DNA from: Streptomyces aidingensis
GTDB taxonomy: Bacteria > Actinomycetota > Actinomycetes > Streptomycetales > Streptomycetaceae
Direction: 5' to 3'
DNA: 64,000 bases
Assembly: GCF_900112355.1 (NCBI RefSeq)
Contig: NZ_FOLM01000017.1
Location: 1-64,000 of the forward strand
The notes beneath the pieces are model-generated. The model saw nothing but the letters and a program-made list of their open reading frames with translations. It had not been told where the DNA came from and made no database searches. The translations under genes were made by a program, and so were the position numbers. Positions 1-10,099 of this stretch are shown here, in pieces (positions within the stretch are counted from its first letter, which is position 1; each line of letters opens with the position of its first letter).

Positions 1-282
1 ACCCGCGCCTCCGGCAGGACCCACAGCGTCCAAGCCCGCTTCGCCCGCAACGACCGCCTCGCCGATGCCCTCCAGAGACAAGCGTTCTCCGCCATCAACA
101 CCTCGCCCGGCGCTCGGCGCTACTACGACAAGCAGCGCGCCCGCGACTCGGGCTACAACCCCGCCCTGCGCCAGCTCGGCAACCGCCTCGTCGGCATCCT
201 CCACGGCTGCCTCAAGACCCGTACCCACTACGACGAGGCCACCGCGTGGTCACACCACGCAACCCCCACCACCGCCGCTTGA
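1..282 (+). CDS. IS110-family transposase, C-terminal fragment cut by window edge
   Basis: The first 282 bases are open in frame 1 and end in TGA with no start codon, so this is the last ~93 residues of a protein that begins outside the window. The peptide carries RRYYDKQRARDSG, LRQLGNRLVGILHGCL and YDEATAWSHH, which resemble the conserved tail of IS110/IS116/IS902 (DEDD) transposases. These enzymes recombine the element into a target guided, in characterised members, by an element-encoded bridge RNA. Whether the element is intact cannot be judged because the N-terminal RuvC-like half is missing from view. It marks a mobile-element boundary left of the glycogen region. Confidence 0.8.
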   Translation, partial: TRASGRTHSVQARFARNDRLADALQRQAFSAINTSPGARRYYDKQRARDSGYNPALRQLGNRLVGILHGCLKTRTHYDEATAWSHHATPTTAA

Positions 283-304
283 CATCAAAACGCCATGGGA
301 TGTC
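281..304. repeat. Hairpin just after the transposase; probable IS110 right end
   Basis: Inverted repeat GACATC (281-286) and GATGTC (299-304), 12 nt apart, starting at the transposase stop codon. IS110-group elements have short 3' non-coding ends, so the element probably ends about here. The exact boundary is inferred; IS110 elements lack classic terminal inverted repeats and target duplications. Confidence 0.4.
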
Positions 305-485
305 TGACCGCGCGGGCCGCGCCACCGGCCGCGCCACCCGCGCATTTCGAACACATTCGCGTTGACACTGTTGACGATCCGCATCAACACGGTGGTCAGC
401 ACCGTCACTTGAGGCGTCTCCCCACAGCCGGGCCGTCATTCTGGTAACCGCGTGATTACGGAAAGGCTCGACCTCGGGAGGCGAG

Positions 486-839
486 ATGCTCGGCGGTGCC
501 GGTATGACCACGGTCGCCGGATGGCGGGGCCTGATCGGCGCCCGCGTCCGGGACACCACGACCGAACGCACGGGACTGCTGATGGACGTCCTCAAGGAAC
601 CGGTTTCCGCCCCGGGCTGCGCCACCGTCGCCTGGGCCGTGCGCGCGTACCTGCGCCCCGTGCAGGGCGGCACCGAATGGGTCACCGACCCGAAGAACCT
701 CGAGGTGATCGAACCTCATGCCCTCCACCGGCCGGTCCGGCACCCTGCCGCCGGAGCCCCCTCCCCCGACCCCGCCTCCGTCCCGGCCCCCGTCCCCGGC
801 CTGCGCCCATCCCCGGCCGCCGCGGAGCCTCCCGGGTAG
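486..839 (+). CDS. Small hypothetical protein, 117 aa
   Basis: ATG is preceded by GGGAGGCG (476-483), a good ribosome binding site. The first ~78 residues (GWRGLIGARVRDTTTERTG, LMDVLKEP, AYLRPVQGGTEWVTDP) look like a compact beta-rich domain of the kind seen in small streptomycete hypothetical proteins; the last ~38 residues are Pro/Ala-rich and could be unstructured. No function recognised. The 3' third overlaps another short ORF at 718-885 in a different frame, so the proline-rich tail may be dispensable or the two may form an overlapping pair. Confidence 0.5.
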   Translation: MLGGAGMTTVAGWRGLIGARVRDTTTERTGLLMDVLKEPVSAPGCATVAWAVRAYLRPVQGGTEWVTDPKNLEVIEPHALHRPVRHPAAGAPSPDPASVPAPVPGLRPSPAAAEPPG

Positions 840-885
840 GACCGGCAAGTGGTGCCCCGACTGCGGCCACCAGATCTACCTGTGA
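718..885 (+). CDS. Possible 55-aa zinc-ribbon-like micro-protein overlapping the previous ORF
   Basis: ATG at 718 has GAGGTGA (702-708) at a normal distance. The product is Pro/Arg-rich and ends in TGKWCPDCGHQIYL, a CxxC knuckle that looks selected rather than random. It overlaps the 486-839 ORF by 122 nt in another frame. It may be a genuine overlapping gene, or the end of a gene whose frame has shifted. Only one CxxC is present, so a full zinc site would need a partner. Confidence 0.35.
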   Translation: MPSTGRSGTLPPEPPPPTPPPSRPPSPACAHPRPPRSLPGRTGKWCPDCGHQIYL

Positions 886-945
886 AGGACCGGCAGCGGC
901 AGCCGCCGCTCCCGGGCCGCAGGCCGCGGGCCGCGGGCCGCCGGG

Positions 946-2829
946 TCAGTCCGTCGGCCCGGGCCGGCCGAGGGAGAGCAGGGCCCGGGCCACGGTGCGC
1001 AGTTCCTCGTCCGGGCGGGTCTGCCCGGCCGAGGGCTCGGCGCTGAGCAGGCGAAGCGGGGAGCCGGCGAAGGAACGCAGGGCGGGGCGCAGCTCCCCGG
1101 GAACCCGGCCGATGGCGGCAAGCGCCCGGAGGGCGCGCAGACCGTACGGGGTGGGGCCGGCCACCGCGGCGAGAACGGAACAGGCGGGCTCCGGGGAACC
1201 GGTGATCCAGTAGTGCGCCTCGGCGGCCGCCGTCCGAGTCCACTCGTAGCCGGCCGTCAGCAAGGGCTCGACGAGGGGCAGCAGTGGAGCAGCGGCCCTG
1301 CCGAGCGGCTCCAGGCTGCTCAGGTGCCAGTGCACCGGCCCCCGGGCGGAGAGCAGGCCCTCGAAGGTGCTGAGCGCCGGGCCGGCCTCGCCGGTCAGCC
1401 GGTAGTGGGCCACGGCCGCCGCGGCGCTGAGCGAGGAGTCGGAGCTGAGCGCGGCGGTCCGCAGCAGGGAGGTGATCCCGGGCGTCGCCATGCCGTTGAG
1501 CCCGAGCTGCCGGGCGGCGACGATGGCCGCGCGACCGGTCCGGAGGCAGTCGGCCAGTTCGGGCTGGGCCCGGCGGGCGGCGGCGCCGAGCGGCGCCAGG
1601 GCCGCGACCAGGTCGATGCCCGCGTTTCCGGCGGCGCCCGCCGCCAGTTCGCGCCGGATCACGGGTATCAGCCGGTCGGCCGCCTCCGGGAAGGACCGGG
1701 CCGCCGCTTCGACCGCCTCGGCCCGCGGATTGTCCAGGACCAGGTCCAGGGCGCGGGCGTCGCGGGCACGGATCAGGGCGAGCAGCGCCGGTTCCGCTGT
1801 CTCCGGCTCCCCTTGTGCGTAGCGGTACAGGGTGTCCCGGAGGCCGGCGCCGGGCTCGGGCAGGAGCCCGATCCAGCGCCCGATGGTGCCCAGGCAGTGG
1901 GAGAGCGCGCCCGCGTCCTTCTGGTGCGGCAGGGCGGCGAGGAGAAGTTCCAGGACGGCGGGCTCCCGGTCGCGCCAGGCGCCGGCGATCTCCCCGGCGA
2001 GCCAGGAACCGCGCGCGTCCGCGTCCCCGGCGGCGATCCAGCGGGCGGCCACCGCCAGTCCGGCGTCCGCGTCCCGCATGACCAGGTGGCAGAGATGCTC
2101 GTCCGGGGTGATGGCCCCGCGCCACGGGAAGCCGTCGCCCTCCGGGTCGGGCTCGGCGCCGTCCGCGGCGATGATCTCCACCAGCCCGGCCGGATACGGC
2201 GGCCCGGTCCGTTCGGCGGCCAGGACGGCCGCGGCGAGTCTGACCTCGGGCAGCGGGCTGTCCACAGGCTCCAGCGGCCGGCCGAGCCGGTTCAGGGCGA
2301 CCAGTGCGTCCGCCCGCACCGCCGGGACCGGGTCGGTGGTCCACAGCGCGTGGACCCGTTCGATCACCGAGGCGGACAGCTCGTCCGGGAGCAGCCCGGC
2401 CACGCTCACGACGGCCCGGAGCGCCGCCCGGCGCACCCCGCGCCCGGCATCCTCCAGGCAGGGCAGCAGCTCCGGGAGTTCCCCGCACAGCTCCGCGCAG
2501 ACCGCGCCGGCCGCACTGCCGGCCCAGTGCGGCGAGGCCCGCTCCGCCGGGTCGTGGTCGGCGAGGAGGGAAAGCAGCATCAGCAGCTCCTCGCGCCTGC
2601 CCGTCACGTGCCGCGCGGCGTGGACGAGGAAGGGGACGGCGGGCGCCGACGCCGGGTAGACCGAGCCCTGGTGGTGGATGGTGGCGAGGAGACCGTCGAG
2701 CGCCGCCCCGGCGGTCTCCTCGTCGTCCTGGTAGAGCGCCCTGATCAGCTCCGGCACATCCTCGGCGGAGCCGTAGGCATGGGTCAGGGACTGCCACTGG
2801 ACGGTGTCCAGCTCGGCCGGGGATTTCAT
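946..2829 (-). CDS. HEAT-repeat protein, 627 aa
   Basis: The start ATG at 2829 (MKSPAELDTVQW) has GAGGAG 9 nt upstream; an alternative start 10 codons earlier lacks one. The whole protein is built of ~30-50-residue helical repeats such as VRRAALRAVVSVAGLLPDEL, VPAVRADALVALNRLG and WTRTAAAEAHYWITG, typical of HEAT/armadillo solenoids used as protein-binding scaffolds. There is no signal peptide, membrane segment or catalytic motif. The tract PEVRLAAAVLAAERTG and the HWHLSSLEPLG region are consistent with the same fold. It lies downstream of glgP on the same strand but behind a strong hairpin (2889-2913), so is probably separately expressed. Role unknown. Confidence 0.75.
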   Translation of the reverse strand: MKSPAELDTVQWQSLTHAYGSAEDVPELIRALYQDDEETAGAALDGLLATIHHQGSVYPASAPAVPFLVHAARHVTGRREELLMLLSLLADHDPAERASPHWAGSAAGAVCAELCGELPELLPCLEDAGRGVRRAALRAVVSVAGLLPDELSASVIERVHALWTTDPVPAVRADALVALNRLGRPLEPVDSPLPEVRLAAAVLAAERTGPPYPAGLVEIIAADGAEPDPEGDGFPWRGAITPDEHLCHLVMRDADAGLAVAARWIAAGDADARGSWLAGEIAGAWRDREPAVLELLLAALPHQKDAGALSHCLGTIGRWIGLLPEPGAGLRDTLYRYAQGEPETAEPALLALIRARDARALDLVLDNPRAEAVEAAARSFPEAADRLIPVIRRELAAGAAGNAGIDLVAALAPLGAAARRAQPELADCLRTGRAAIVAARQLGLNGMATPGITSLLRTAALSSDSSLSAAAAVAHYRLTGEAGPALSTFEGLLSARGPVHWHLSSLEPLGRAAAPLLPLVEPLLTAGYEWTRTAAAEAHYWITGSPEPACSVLAAVAGPTPYGLRALRALAAIGRVPGELRPALRSFAGSPLRLLSAEPSAGQTRPDEELRTVARALLSLGRPGPTD

Positions 2830-2888
2830 GGTCCGCACTCCTCGGACGATCGGATGCACCGACCGTACCGGGCACCACTGACACCGCC

Positions 2889-2913
2889 CCCCGGCCCCGG
2901 CAGGGGGCCGGGG
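2889..2913 (-). terminator. GC hairpin between glgP and the HEAT gene
   Basis: Perfect 10-bp arms CCCCGGCCCC and GGGGCCGGGG with a 5-nt loop, 30 nt after the glgP stop codon. Streptomycete terminators often lack a U-tract, as here. Confidence 0.55.
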
Positions 2914-2942
2914 CCGTGCCCGTTGGGCCGGGCGGGGCCGGG

Positions 2943-5507
2943 TCAGTCGGCGGGGGCGGGGAGGGTGAGGAGGGCGAGTTCGGGGCCGGTGGCCAGGCGG
3001 GGGTGGGCGGGCAGGACGCGGACGGTGAAGCCGAAGGGACCCGTCCGGTCCAGGGGGAGTTCGCCGGCATAGGTCCAGCGGCCGTCCAGATCCGGGTGGC
3101 CGCCGTCCGGCTTGAGGGTGACCACGGCCGGGTCGGCGAGCGTGTCCTCGGCGTCCACCCGGCCGGTGACGGCCTGGACCTCCACATCCGCCGGTTCCAG
3201 CTCGCCCAGGCGGACGCGGACCGAGACCGGGATCACCCCGCCCAGAACGGCCGGTTCGTCCCCGGAGTCGACATGGTCGACAAAGACCCGGGGCCAGCCG
3301 TTCCGGACCCGGGAGACATATCCGGCGAAGGCGTCGGCGGCGCCGGGGGCGGCCAGGGCGCGGTGTGCCGCGGTGGCCGGGCGGTAGAACTCCAGGACGT
3401 AGTCGCGCAGCATGCGGTCGGCGAGGATCATGGGCACCAGCCGGGTCAGGGTGGCGCGGACCATGGCCAGCCAGCGGGCGGGCGGGTCGCCGCCCCGTCC
3501 CCGGTCGTAGAAGCGGGGGACGATCTGCTCCTCCAGCAGGGCGTAGAGGCCGGCGGCCTCCACGGCGTCCCGCCGGTCGGGGTCGGCGGCGGCCGGGCCG
3601 TCGGCGGTGGGGATCTCCCAGCCGAAGTCCGGGTCACAGGCCTCGTCCCACCAGCCGTCCCGGACGGAGAGGTTCAGGCAGCCGTTCAGGGCGGCCTTCA
3701 TGCCCGAGGTGCCGCAGGCCTCCAGCGGGCGGAGGGGGTTGTTGAGCCAGACGTCGCAGCCGGCGTAGAGGGTCCGGGCCATCCCCATGCCGTAGTCGGG
3801 GAGGAAAACGATCCGGCGGCGCAGCAGGGGGTCGTCGGCGAAGCGGACGAGTTCCTGGATCAGGCGTTTGCCGCCCTCGTCGGCCGGGTGGGCCTTGCCC
3901 GCGACCACGATCTGGACCGGCCGCTCGGGGTGCAGCAGGAGGCGGCGCAGCCGCTCCGGGTCCTTGAGCATCAGGGTGAGCCGCTTGTAGGAGGGGACCC
4001 GGCGGGCGAAGCCCAGGGTGAGCACGCCGGGGTCGAAGACCTCGTCGATCCAGCCCAGCTCGGCCTGCCCGGCGCCGCGCTGCCGCCAGGAGGCGCGCAG
4101 CCGGGCGCGCACCTCGTGGACCAGGCGCTCGCGCAGGGTGCGGCGGACCTCCCACAGTTCGGTGTCGGAGGCGTGGGCCGGGTCGTGGGCGGACATCTCG
4201 TCGGCGGTCCAGGTGGCCGCGTGCACCCCGTTGGTGACATGGCCGATGGGCACTTCGGCGGGGTCGAAGCCGGGCCACAGGCCGTTGAACATCTCCCGGC
4301 TGACCGCGCCGTGCAGCCGGGAGACGCCGTTGGCGCGCTGCGCGGTGCGCAGCCCGAGCAGCGCCATGTTGAACTGCGGCGGTGTGCCGGGGGCCGAGCC
4401 GGTGCCGGAGCCGGCGACGGTGGTGCGCTCGTCCTCCCGGCCCAGGGCGAGCAGCCGCTCCCGGTCCGGCCCGGCATCCTCGGCGCCCTCGCCCAGGTGA
4501 CGGGCGACCAGGTCGAGCGGAAAACGGTCGATGCCGGCCGGCACCGGGGTGTGGGTGGTGAAGACGGTGCCGGCCCGGACCAGGCGCAGCGCCGCGTCGA
4601 AGCCGGTGCCGGCCTCGGCGAGTTCCCGGATGCGTTCCACGGCGAGGAAACCGGCGTGGCCCTCGTTCATGTGGAAGACCTCGGGCTCGGGGTGGCCGCT
4701 GATCCGGCAGTAGGCGCGCAGCGCGCGCACCCCGCCGATGCCCAGCAGCAGTTCCTGGAGCAGCCGGTGCTCGGTGCCGCCGCCGTAGAGCCGGTCGGTG
4801 ATGTCGCGTTCGGCCGGGCCGTTCTCGGCCAGGCCGGAGTCGAGCAGCAGCAGCGGGACCCGGCCGACCCTGGCCTGCCACACCTGGGCGTGCAGGGTCC
4901 GGCCGCCGGGCAGGGCCAGCATCACCCGGACGGGGGCGGCGCCGCCCGGCTCGGTGAGCAGTTCCAGGGGCAGCTCGTGCGGGTCGAGGACGGGGTACTG
5001 CTCCTGCTGCCAGCCGTCGGCGGACAGGCTCTGCCGGAAGTAGCCGTGCCGGTAGAGCAGGCCGACGCCGATCAGCGGCACGCCCAGGTCGCTGGCGGCC
5101 TTGAGATGGTCGCCGGCCAGGATGCCCAGGCCGCCGGAGTACTGCGGCAGGGCGGCGGTGATGCCGAACTCGGGCGAGAAGTAGGCGACGGCGCGCGGCA
5201 GGTCCGCACCGGCCTGCTGGTACCAGCGGGGCTCGGTCCGGTAGTCGCGGAGGTCGCCGGCGATGACGGTGAGCCGGCGCAGGAAGCCGCGGTCCCCGGC
5301 GAGCTCGGACAGCCGGCCGGCGGACACGGTGCTGAGCATGCGGACGGGGTCGCCGCCGGCCGCCTCCCAGCCCTCGGGGTCGACGGATCGCAGCAGTTCT
5401 CGGGTCTCCGCATGCCACGACCAGCGCAGGTTGAGCGCCAGCTCGTGGAGCGGACGCAGCGTTTCCGGAAGGACAGGACGAACAGAGTATCGACGAATGG
5501 CCTTCAC
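2943..5507 (-). CDS. glgP: Alpha-glucan phosphorylase
   Basis: 854-aa GT35 phosphorylase of the bacterial type with an N-terminal DUF3417 region (VRPVLPETLRPLHELALNLRWSW). It releases glucose-1-phosphate from the non-reducing ends of glycogen/alpha-glucan. Motifs: SPEFGI and YSGGLGILAGDHLKAASDLG near the N-terminus, FHMNEGHAGF mid-protein, and the pyridoxal-phosphate lysine (about K604) in EACGTSGMKAALNG. The GTG at 5507 gives VKAIRRYSVRPV; an ATG one codon earlier is equally possible, and neither has a clear Shine-Dalgarno, so the mRNA may be leaderless (TACCTT sits just upstream). Divergent glgP/glgE would be the expected neighbourhood, but here a transporter intervenes. Confidence 0.95.
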   Translation of the reverse strand: MKAIRRYSVRPVLPETLRPLHELALNLRWSWHAETRELLRSVDPEGWEAAGGDPVRMLSTVSAGRLSELAGDRGFLRRLTVIAGDLRDYRTEPRWYQQAGADLPRAVAYFSPEFGITAALPQYSGGLGILAGDHLKAASDLGVPLIGVGLLYRHGYFRQSLSADGWQQEQYPVLDPHELPLELLTEPGGAAPVRVMLALPGGRTLHAQVWQARVGRVPLLLLDSGLAENGPAERDITDRLYGGGTEHRLLQELLLGIGGVRALRAYCRISGHPEPEVFHMNEGHAGFLAVERIRELAEAGTGFDAALRLVRAGTVFTTHTPVPAGIDRFPLDLVARHLGEGAEDAGPDRERLLALGREDERTTVAGSGTGSAPGTPPQFNMALLGLRTAQRANGVSRLHGAVSREMFNGLWPGFDPAEVPIGHVTNGVHAATWTADEMSAHDPAHASDTELWEVRRTLRERLVHEVRARLRASWRQRGAGQAELGWIDEVFDPGVLTLGFARRVPSYKRLTLMLKDPERLRRLLLHPERPVQIVVAGKAHPADEGGKRLIQELVRFADDPLLRRRIVFLPDYGMGMARTLYAGCDVWLNNPLRPLEACGTSGMKAALNGCLNLSVRDGWWDEACDPDFGWEIPTADGPAAADPDRRDAVEAAGLYALLEEQIVPRFYDRGRGGDPPARWLAMVRATLTRLVPMILADRMLRDYVLEFYRPATAAHRALAAPGAADAFAGYVSRVRNGWPRVFVDHVDSGDEPAVLGGVIPVSVRVRLGELEPADVEVQAVTGRVDAEDTLADPAVVTLKPDGGHPDLDGRWTYAGELPLDRTGPFGFTVRVLPAHPRLATGPELALLTLPAPAD

Positions 5508-5608
5508 CATTCGAAGGTAGCGGCGGGCGCCCGGGGCGGCGAGGGCATATCGGGGGTTCGAGTGATGACGCCACACCAATGGAACGCCCGCGCGGCCGGC
5601 GGGCGGGC

Positions 5609-6771
<1,163 letters not shown>

Positions 6772-6775
<4 letters not shown>

Positions 6776-7893
6776 TCGGCCTTCTCCTTGGTCGCGGAGG
6801 CCGCCGGGGCCGCCCCCGGCGGTTCCGACGGGGGGTGCGGGGGATGCCCGGGGCGCGGTTGCCCGTCCCGTCGCGCGGCGTCCGGCGCCGTTGCCGTGTT
6901 CACCGGGTGAACACAGCGCACCAGATGGCTCCGGGGACCCGGCACGGCCGCGTCCGGGGCCGGCGCCTGAGCCGGGGTGCCCTCCAGGCAGGCCGGTGAG
7001 AAGTGGTCGCAGCGCGGGGCGAAGGCGCAGCCCTCGGCCCAGGCGATGGTGTCGTTGACGGAGCCGCGGATCGGCTTGAGCGGCTGTCCGCGCGGCGCGT
7101 CCAGCCGCGGGATGGAGGCCAGCAGGCCGTGGGTGTACGGGTGGGCGGGGGCGGCGAACAGCGGGCGCCGGGCGGCGGCCTCCACCACCTTGCCGGCGTA
7201 GAGCACATTGACCCGGTCGCACAGTCCGGCGACCACGCCGAGGTCATGGGTGATCATCAGCAGCGCGGTGCCCTCCTGGTCGACCAGTTCCCGCAGCAGT
7301 TCCAGGATCTGCGCCTGGATGGTGACGTCCAGGGCGGTGGTCGGCTCGTCGGCGATCAGCAGCCGGGGCGCGCAGGCCACGGCCATGGCGATCAGCGCGC
7401 GCTGCCGCATGCCGCCGGAGAGCTGGTGCGGATACTCCTTCAGCCGCCGCGCGGGGTCCGGGATGCCGACGCGGTCGAGCAGATGGGCGGCCTCGGCGCG
7501 GGCGCGCTCGCCGCGCAGCCCGCGGTGGCGGCGGAGGATCTCGGTCACCTGGACGCCGATCGGCACCACCGGGTTGAGCGAGGACAGCGGGTCCTGGAAG
7601 ACCATGGCCAACTGGGTGCCGCGCAGATCCCGTATCCGGGCGTCGTCCAGGGCCAGCAGGTCGGTGGAGCCGTCGAGCAGGGCGCGCCCGCCGGTGCGGA
7701 CGCCGCGCCGGGGCAGCAGTCCCATCAGGGCCAGCGAGGTGACGCTCTTTCCGCAGCCGGACTCGCCGACCAGGCCGACGACCTCGCCGGCACCGATGTC
7801 GAAGGAGACGCCGGAGACGGCGGTGACGTCCCGCCGCCCGCGGGCGGTGAAGGTCACCGTCAGGTCCTCGACCGTGAGCAGCCGTGTGGTCAT
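6772..7893 (-). CDS. Peptide-type ABC transporter ATPase, first subunit (OppD/DppD-like)
   Basis: 373 aa with Walker A GESGCGKSVT, signature LSGGMRQRALIA, Walker B LLIADEPTTALD and the OppD-type C-terminal cysteine segment (GCAFAPRCDHFSPAC). It drives solute import together with the second ATPase. The start is 6 nt after the dppC-like stop. The final ~40 residues (ATAPDAARRDGQPRPGHPPH) are an unstructured extension beyond the usual domain end. Fourth gene of a five-gene operon read from 11803 to 5609. Confidence 0.9.
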
Positions 7894-7899
7894 GGGGCA

Positions 7900-8943
7900 T
7901 CAGCTCCGCAGTTTGGGGTCGAGCGCCTCCCGCATGGCCTCGCCCAGCAGGGTGAAGCCGAGGGCGGTGATGATGATGCCCAGCGCCGGATAGACCGCCA
8001 TCATGGGCGCCTGGTCGAAGAACCGCTGTGCCTGGGCCAGCATCACGCCCCATTCCGGCTGGGCGGCGTCCGGGTTGCCCAGGCCCAGGAAGGACAGGGC
8101 GGCGGCCTCGATGATGGCGGTGGCCAGGGCGAGCGTGGACTGCACGATCACCGGGCCGAGCGAGTTGGGCAGCACATGGGCCAGCACGATGCGGCGCCGC
8201 CGCACCCCGAGCGCCCGGGCCGCCAGCACATAGTCGGAGTTCGCCTGCGCCAGCATGGAGCCGCGCAGCAGCCGGGCGAAGACGGGGATCTGCACCACGC
8301 CGACCGCCACCATCACCGTGGTCAGGGACTGGCCCATGATGGCGGCGACGGAGACCGCCAGCAGCAGCGAGGGCAGCGCCAGCAGCATGTCGGTGAAGCG
8401 CATCACCACGGTGTCCACGGTGCGGCCGGCCCGGCCGCCCAGGGCCAGGGCGGCACCGGAGAAGCCGCCGATCAACGCGCCCACGGTGAAGCCGATCAGC
8501 GTGGCCACGACGCCGACCAGCAGTGTCTGCCGGGCGCCGACCAGCATCCGGGAGAGTTCGTCCCGGCCGAGATGGTCCAGGCCGAGCCAGTTGCCCGAGC
8601 GCGGCCCGACGAAGATGCCGCGGTTGGGGAAGACCTCCCCGCGCCAGGTCTGCGCGGTGGGGCTGTAGGGGGCGATCCAGGGGCCGATGACGGCCAGGAC
8701 CAGGAAGACGGCCAGCACGCCCAGGCCGATCAGGGCGGTCTTGTTGGCGCGCAGCCGGCGCAGCGCCTCCACCCACAGTCCGGAGCCGGTGCTGGTGTCG
8801 GTGCGGGCGGTCAGTTCGGCCAGCCGGTCGATCCGGTCCTTTCTGCGGGACGTCACCGCCGTCCCGGCGGCCGTCCCGGCGGGCGGGGCGGGGCGGGGCG
8901 CGTCGCCGTCCGGCGGGGTGGCGCCGGTGGTCTCGGTACCCAT
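7900..8943 (-). CDS. Peptide-type ABC transporter permease (OppC/DppC-like)
   Basis: 347-aa membrane protein. After a Pro/Ala-rich cytoplasmic N-terminus (~45 aa), a hydrophobic helix (ALIGLGVLAVFLVLAVIGPWI) is followed by the periplasmic-type insertion (GEVFPNRGIFVGPRSGNWLGLDHLGRDELSRML) and five more membrane segments. The EAA loop signature is in YVLAARALGVRRRRIVLAHVLPN. It pairs with the DppB-like permease to form the channel. One nucleotide separates its start from the stop of the upstream permease gene. Confidence 0.9.
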   Translation of the reverse strand: MGTETTGATPPDGDAPRPAPPAGTAAGTAVTSRRKDRIDRLAELTARTDTSTGSGLWVEALRRLRANKTALIGLGVLAVFLVLAVIGPWIAPYSPTAQTWRGEVFPNRGIFVGPRSGNWLGLDHLGRDELSRMLVGARQTLLVGVVATLIGFTVGALIGGFSGAALALGGRAGRTVDTVVMRFTDMLLALPSLLLAVSVAAIMGQSLTTVMVAVGVVQIPVFARLLRGSMLAQANSDYVLAARALGVRRRRIVLAHVLPNSLGPVIVQSTLALATAIIEAAALSFLGLGNPDAAQPEWGVMLAQAQRFFDQAPMMAVYPALGIIITALGFTLLGEAMREALDPKLRS

Positions 8944-8944
8944 C

Positions 8945-9949
8945 TCAATGCACCCGCACTCTCGGGTCGATCAGGCTGTAGGTGAGATCGACAAGCATGT
9001 TGATCAGCACATAGGCCAGCGCGATGAACAGGATGAAGCTGGTCAGCACGGGATAGTCGCGGGCGTCGATGGCGTCCCGGATGAACGAGCCGATGCCGTT
9101 CCAGGCGAAGACGGTCTCGGTGAGCACCGCCCCGGACAGCAGGGAGCCGGTGAGCAGGCCGATGGCGGTGATCACCGGCAGCAGGGCGTTGCGCAGCACA
9201 TGCCGGCCGCGCACGGTGGCCCGGTGCAGGCCCTTGGACTCCGCGGTGCGCACATAGTCCTCCTGGAGCACCTCCAGCACACTGGCCCGGGTCATCCGGA
9301 CGATGACGGCGAGCGGGATGGAGGACAGCGCCACGGCGGGCAGCACCAGATGCCACAGGGCGTCGGCGGAGGCGTCCCATTCCCGGGTGAGCAGGCCGTC
9401 CAGCACCGCGAAGCCGGTGACCTCGGTGGCGTCGATGCCGGTGGTCAGCCGCCCGGAGCTGGGAAACCAGCCGAGGGTGACGGCGAAGATCTCCTTGAGG
9501 ATGAAGGCCAGGAAGAAGACCGGGACGCAGATGCCGAGCAGCGAGCCGGAGACGGCCCCGGCGTCCAGCCAGCTTCCGCGCCGGCGGGCGGCGAAGTAGC
9601 CGAGCGGGATGCCGGCCACCACGGCCAGCAGGATGGCGGACAGGCCCAGTTCCACGGTGGCGGGGAAGCGCTGGGTGAATTCGTCCCAGACCGGGCGGCC
9701 GGTGCGGGTGGAGTCACCGAAGTCGAGGGTGATCAGATCGCGCAGAAAGATGCCGTACTGCTCCCACAGGGGCTTGTCCAGCCCGAGCAGCCGTTCCATC
9801 TGGATGCGGTCGGCCTCGGTGGCGCGTTCCCCGAGGCGGGCGGTGACGGGGCCGCCGGGGAGCTGCCGAAGCCAGACGAAGAGCAGGACGGAGAGCCCGA
9901 ACAGGGTGGGTACGAGCTGGAGCAGCCTGCGGACGATGAGACGCAACAC
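8945..9949 (-). CDS. Peptide-type ABC transporter permease (OppB/DppB-like)
   Basis: 334 aa from a GTG at 9949 (VLRLIVRRLLQLVPTLFGLS), chosen because membrane helix 1 of DppB proteins starts right at the N-terminus and AAAGGGG lies upstream; a longer reading adds a 34-residue Arg/Pro-rich segment that is unlikely to be translated. Six membrane helices are visible, with the EAA signature in YVRTAESKGLHRATVRGRHVLRN. A 150-nt gap with a strong stem-loop separates it from the binding-protein gene upstream, the usual arrangement for making excess binding protein. Confidence 0.88.
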   Translation of the reverse strand: MLRLIVRRLLQLVPTLFGLSVLLFVWLRQLPGGPVTARLGERATEADRIQMERLLGLDKPLWEQYGIFLRDLITLDFGDSTRTGRPVWDEFTQRFPATVELGLSAILLAVVAGIPLGYFAARRRGSWLDAGAVSGSLLGICVPVFFLAFILKEIFAVTLGWFPSSGRLTTGIDATEVTGFAVLDGLLTREWDASADALWHLVLPAVALSSIPLAVIVRMTRASVLEVLQEDYVRTAESKGLHRATVRGRHVLRNALLPVITAIGLLTGSLLSGAVLTETVFAWNGIGSFIRDAIDARDYPVLTSFILFIALAYVLINMLVDLTYSLIDPRVRVH

Positions 9950-10039
9950 GCGGGTTGTCGCCCCTTTCTTGCGTGCGGTTCTTGCTCGCGGTGGTGGCTC
10001 GCGGCGGTGCCCGGGCGGCCCCGGGCGGCCGGAAGCGGC

Positions 10040-10071
10040 CCGCCCGGCCACGGCGTCCCGTGGCCGGGCGG
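10040..10071 (-). terminator. Intercistronic stem-loop between binding protein and permease genes
   Basis: Perfect 14-bp arms CCGCCCGGCCACGG and CCGTGGCCGGGCGG around a 4-nt loop. Within solute-binding-protein operons such structures act as partial terminators or 3' mRNA stabilisers, raising binding-protein output relative to the permeases. That role here is inferred from position. Confidence 0.6.
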
Positions 10072-10099
10072 ACGCGGGCGGGACCGGCCCGGCCGGGGC

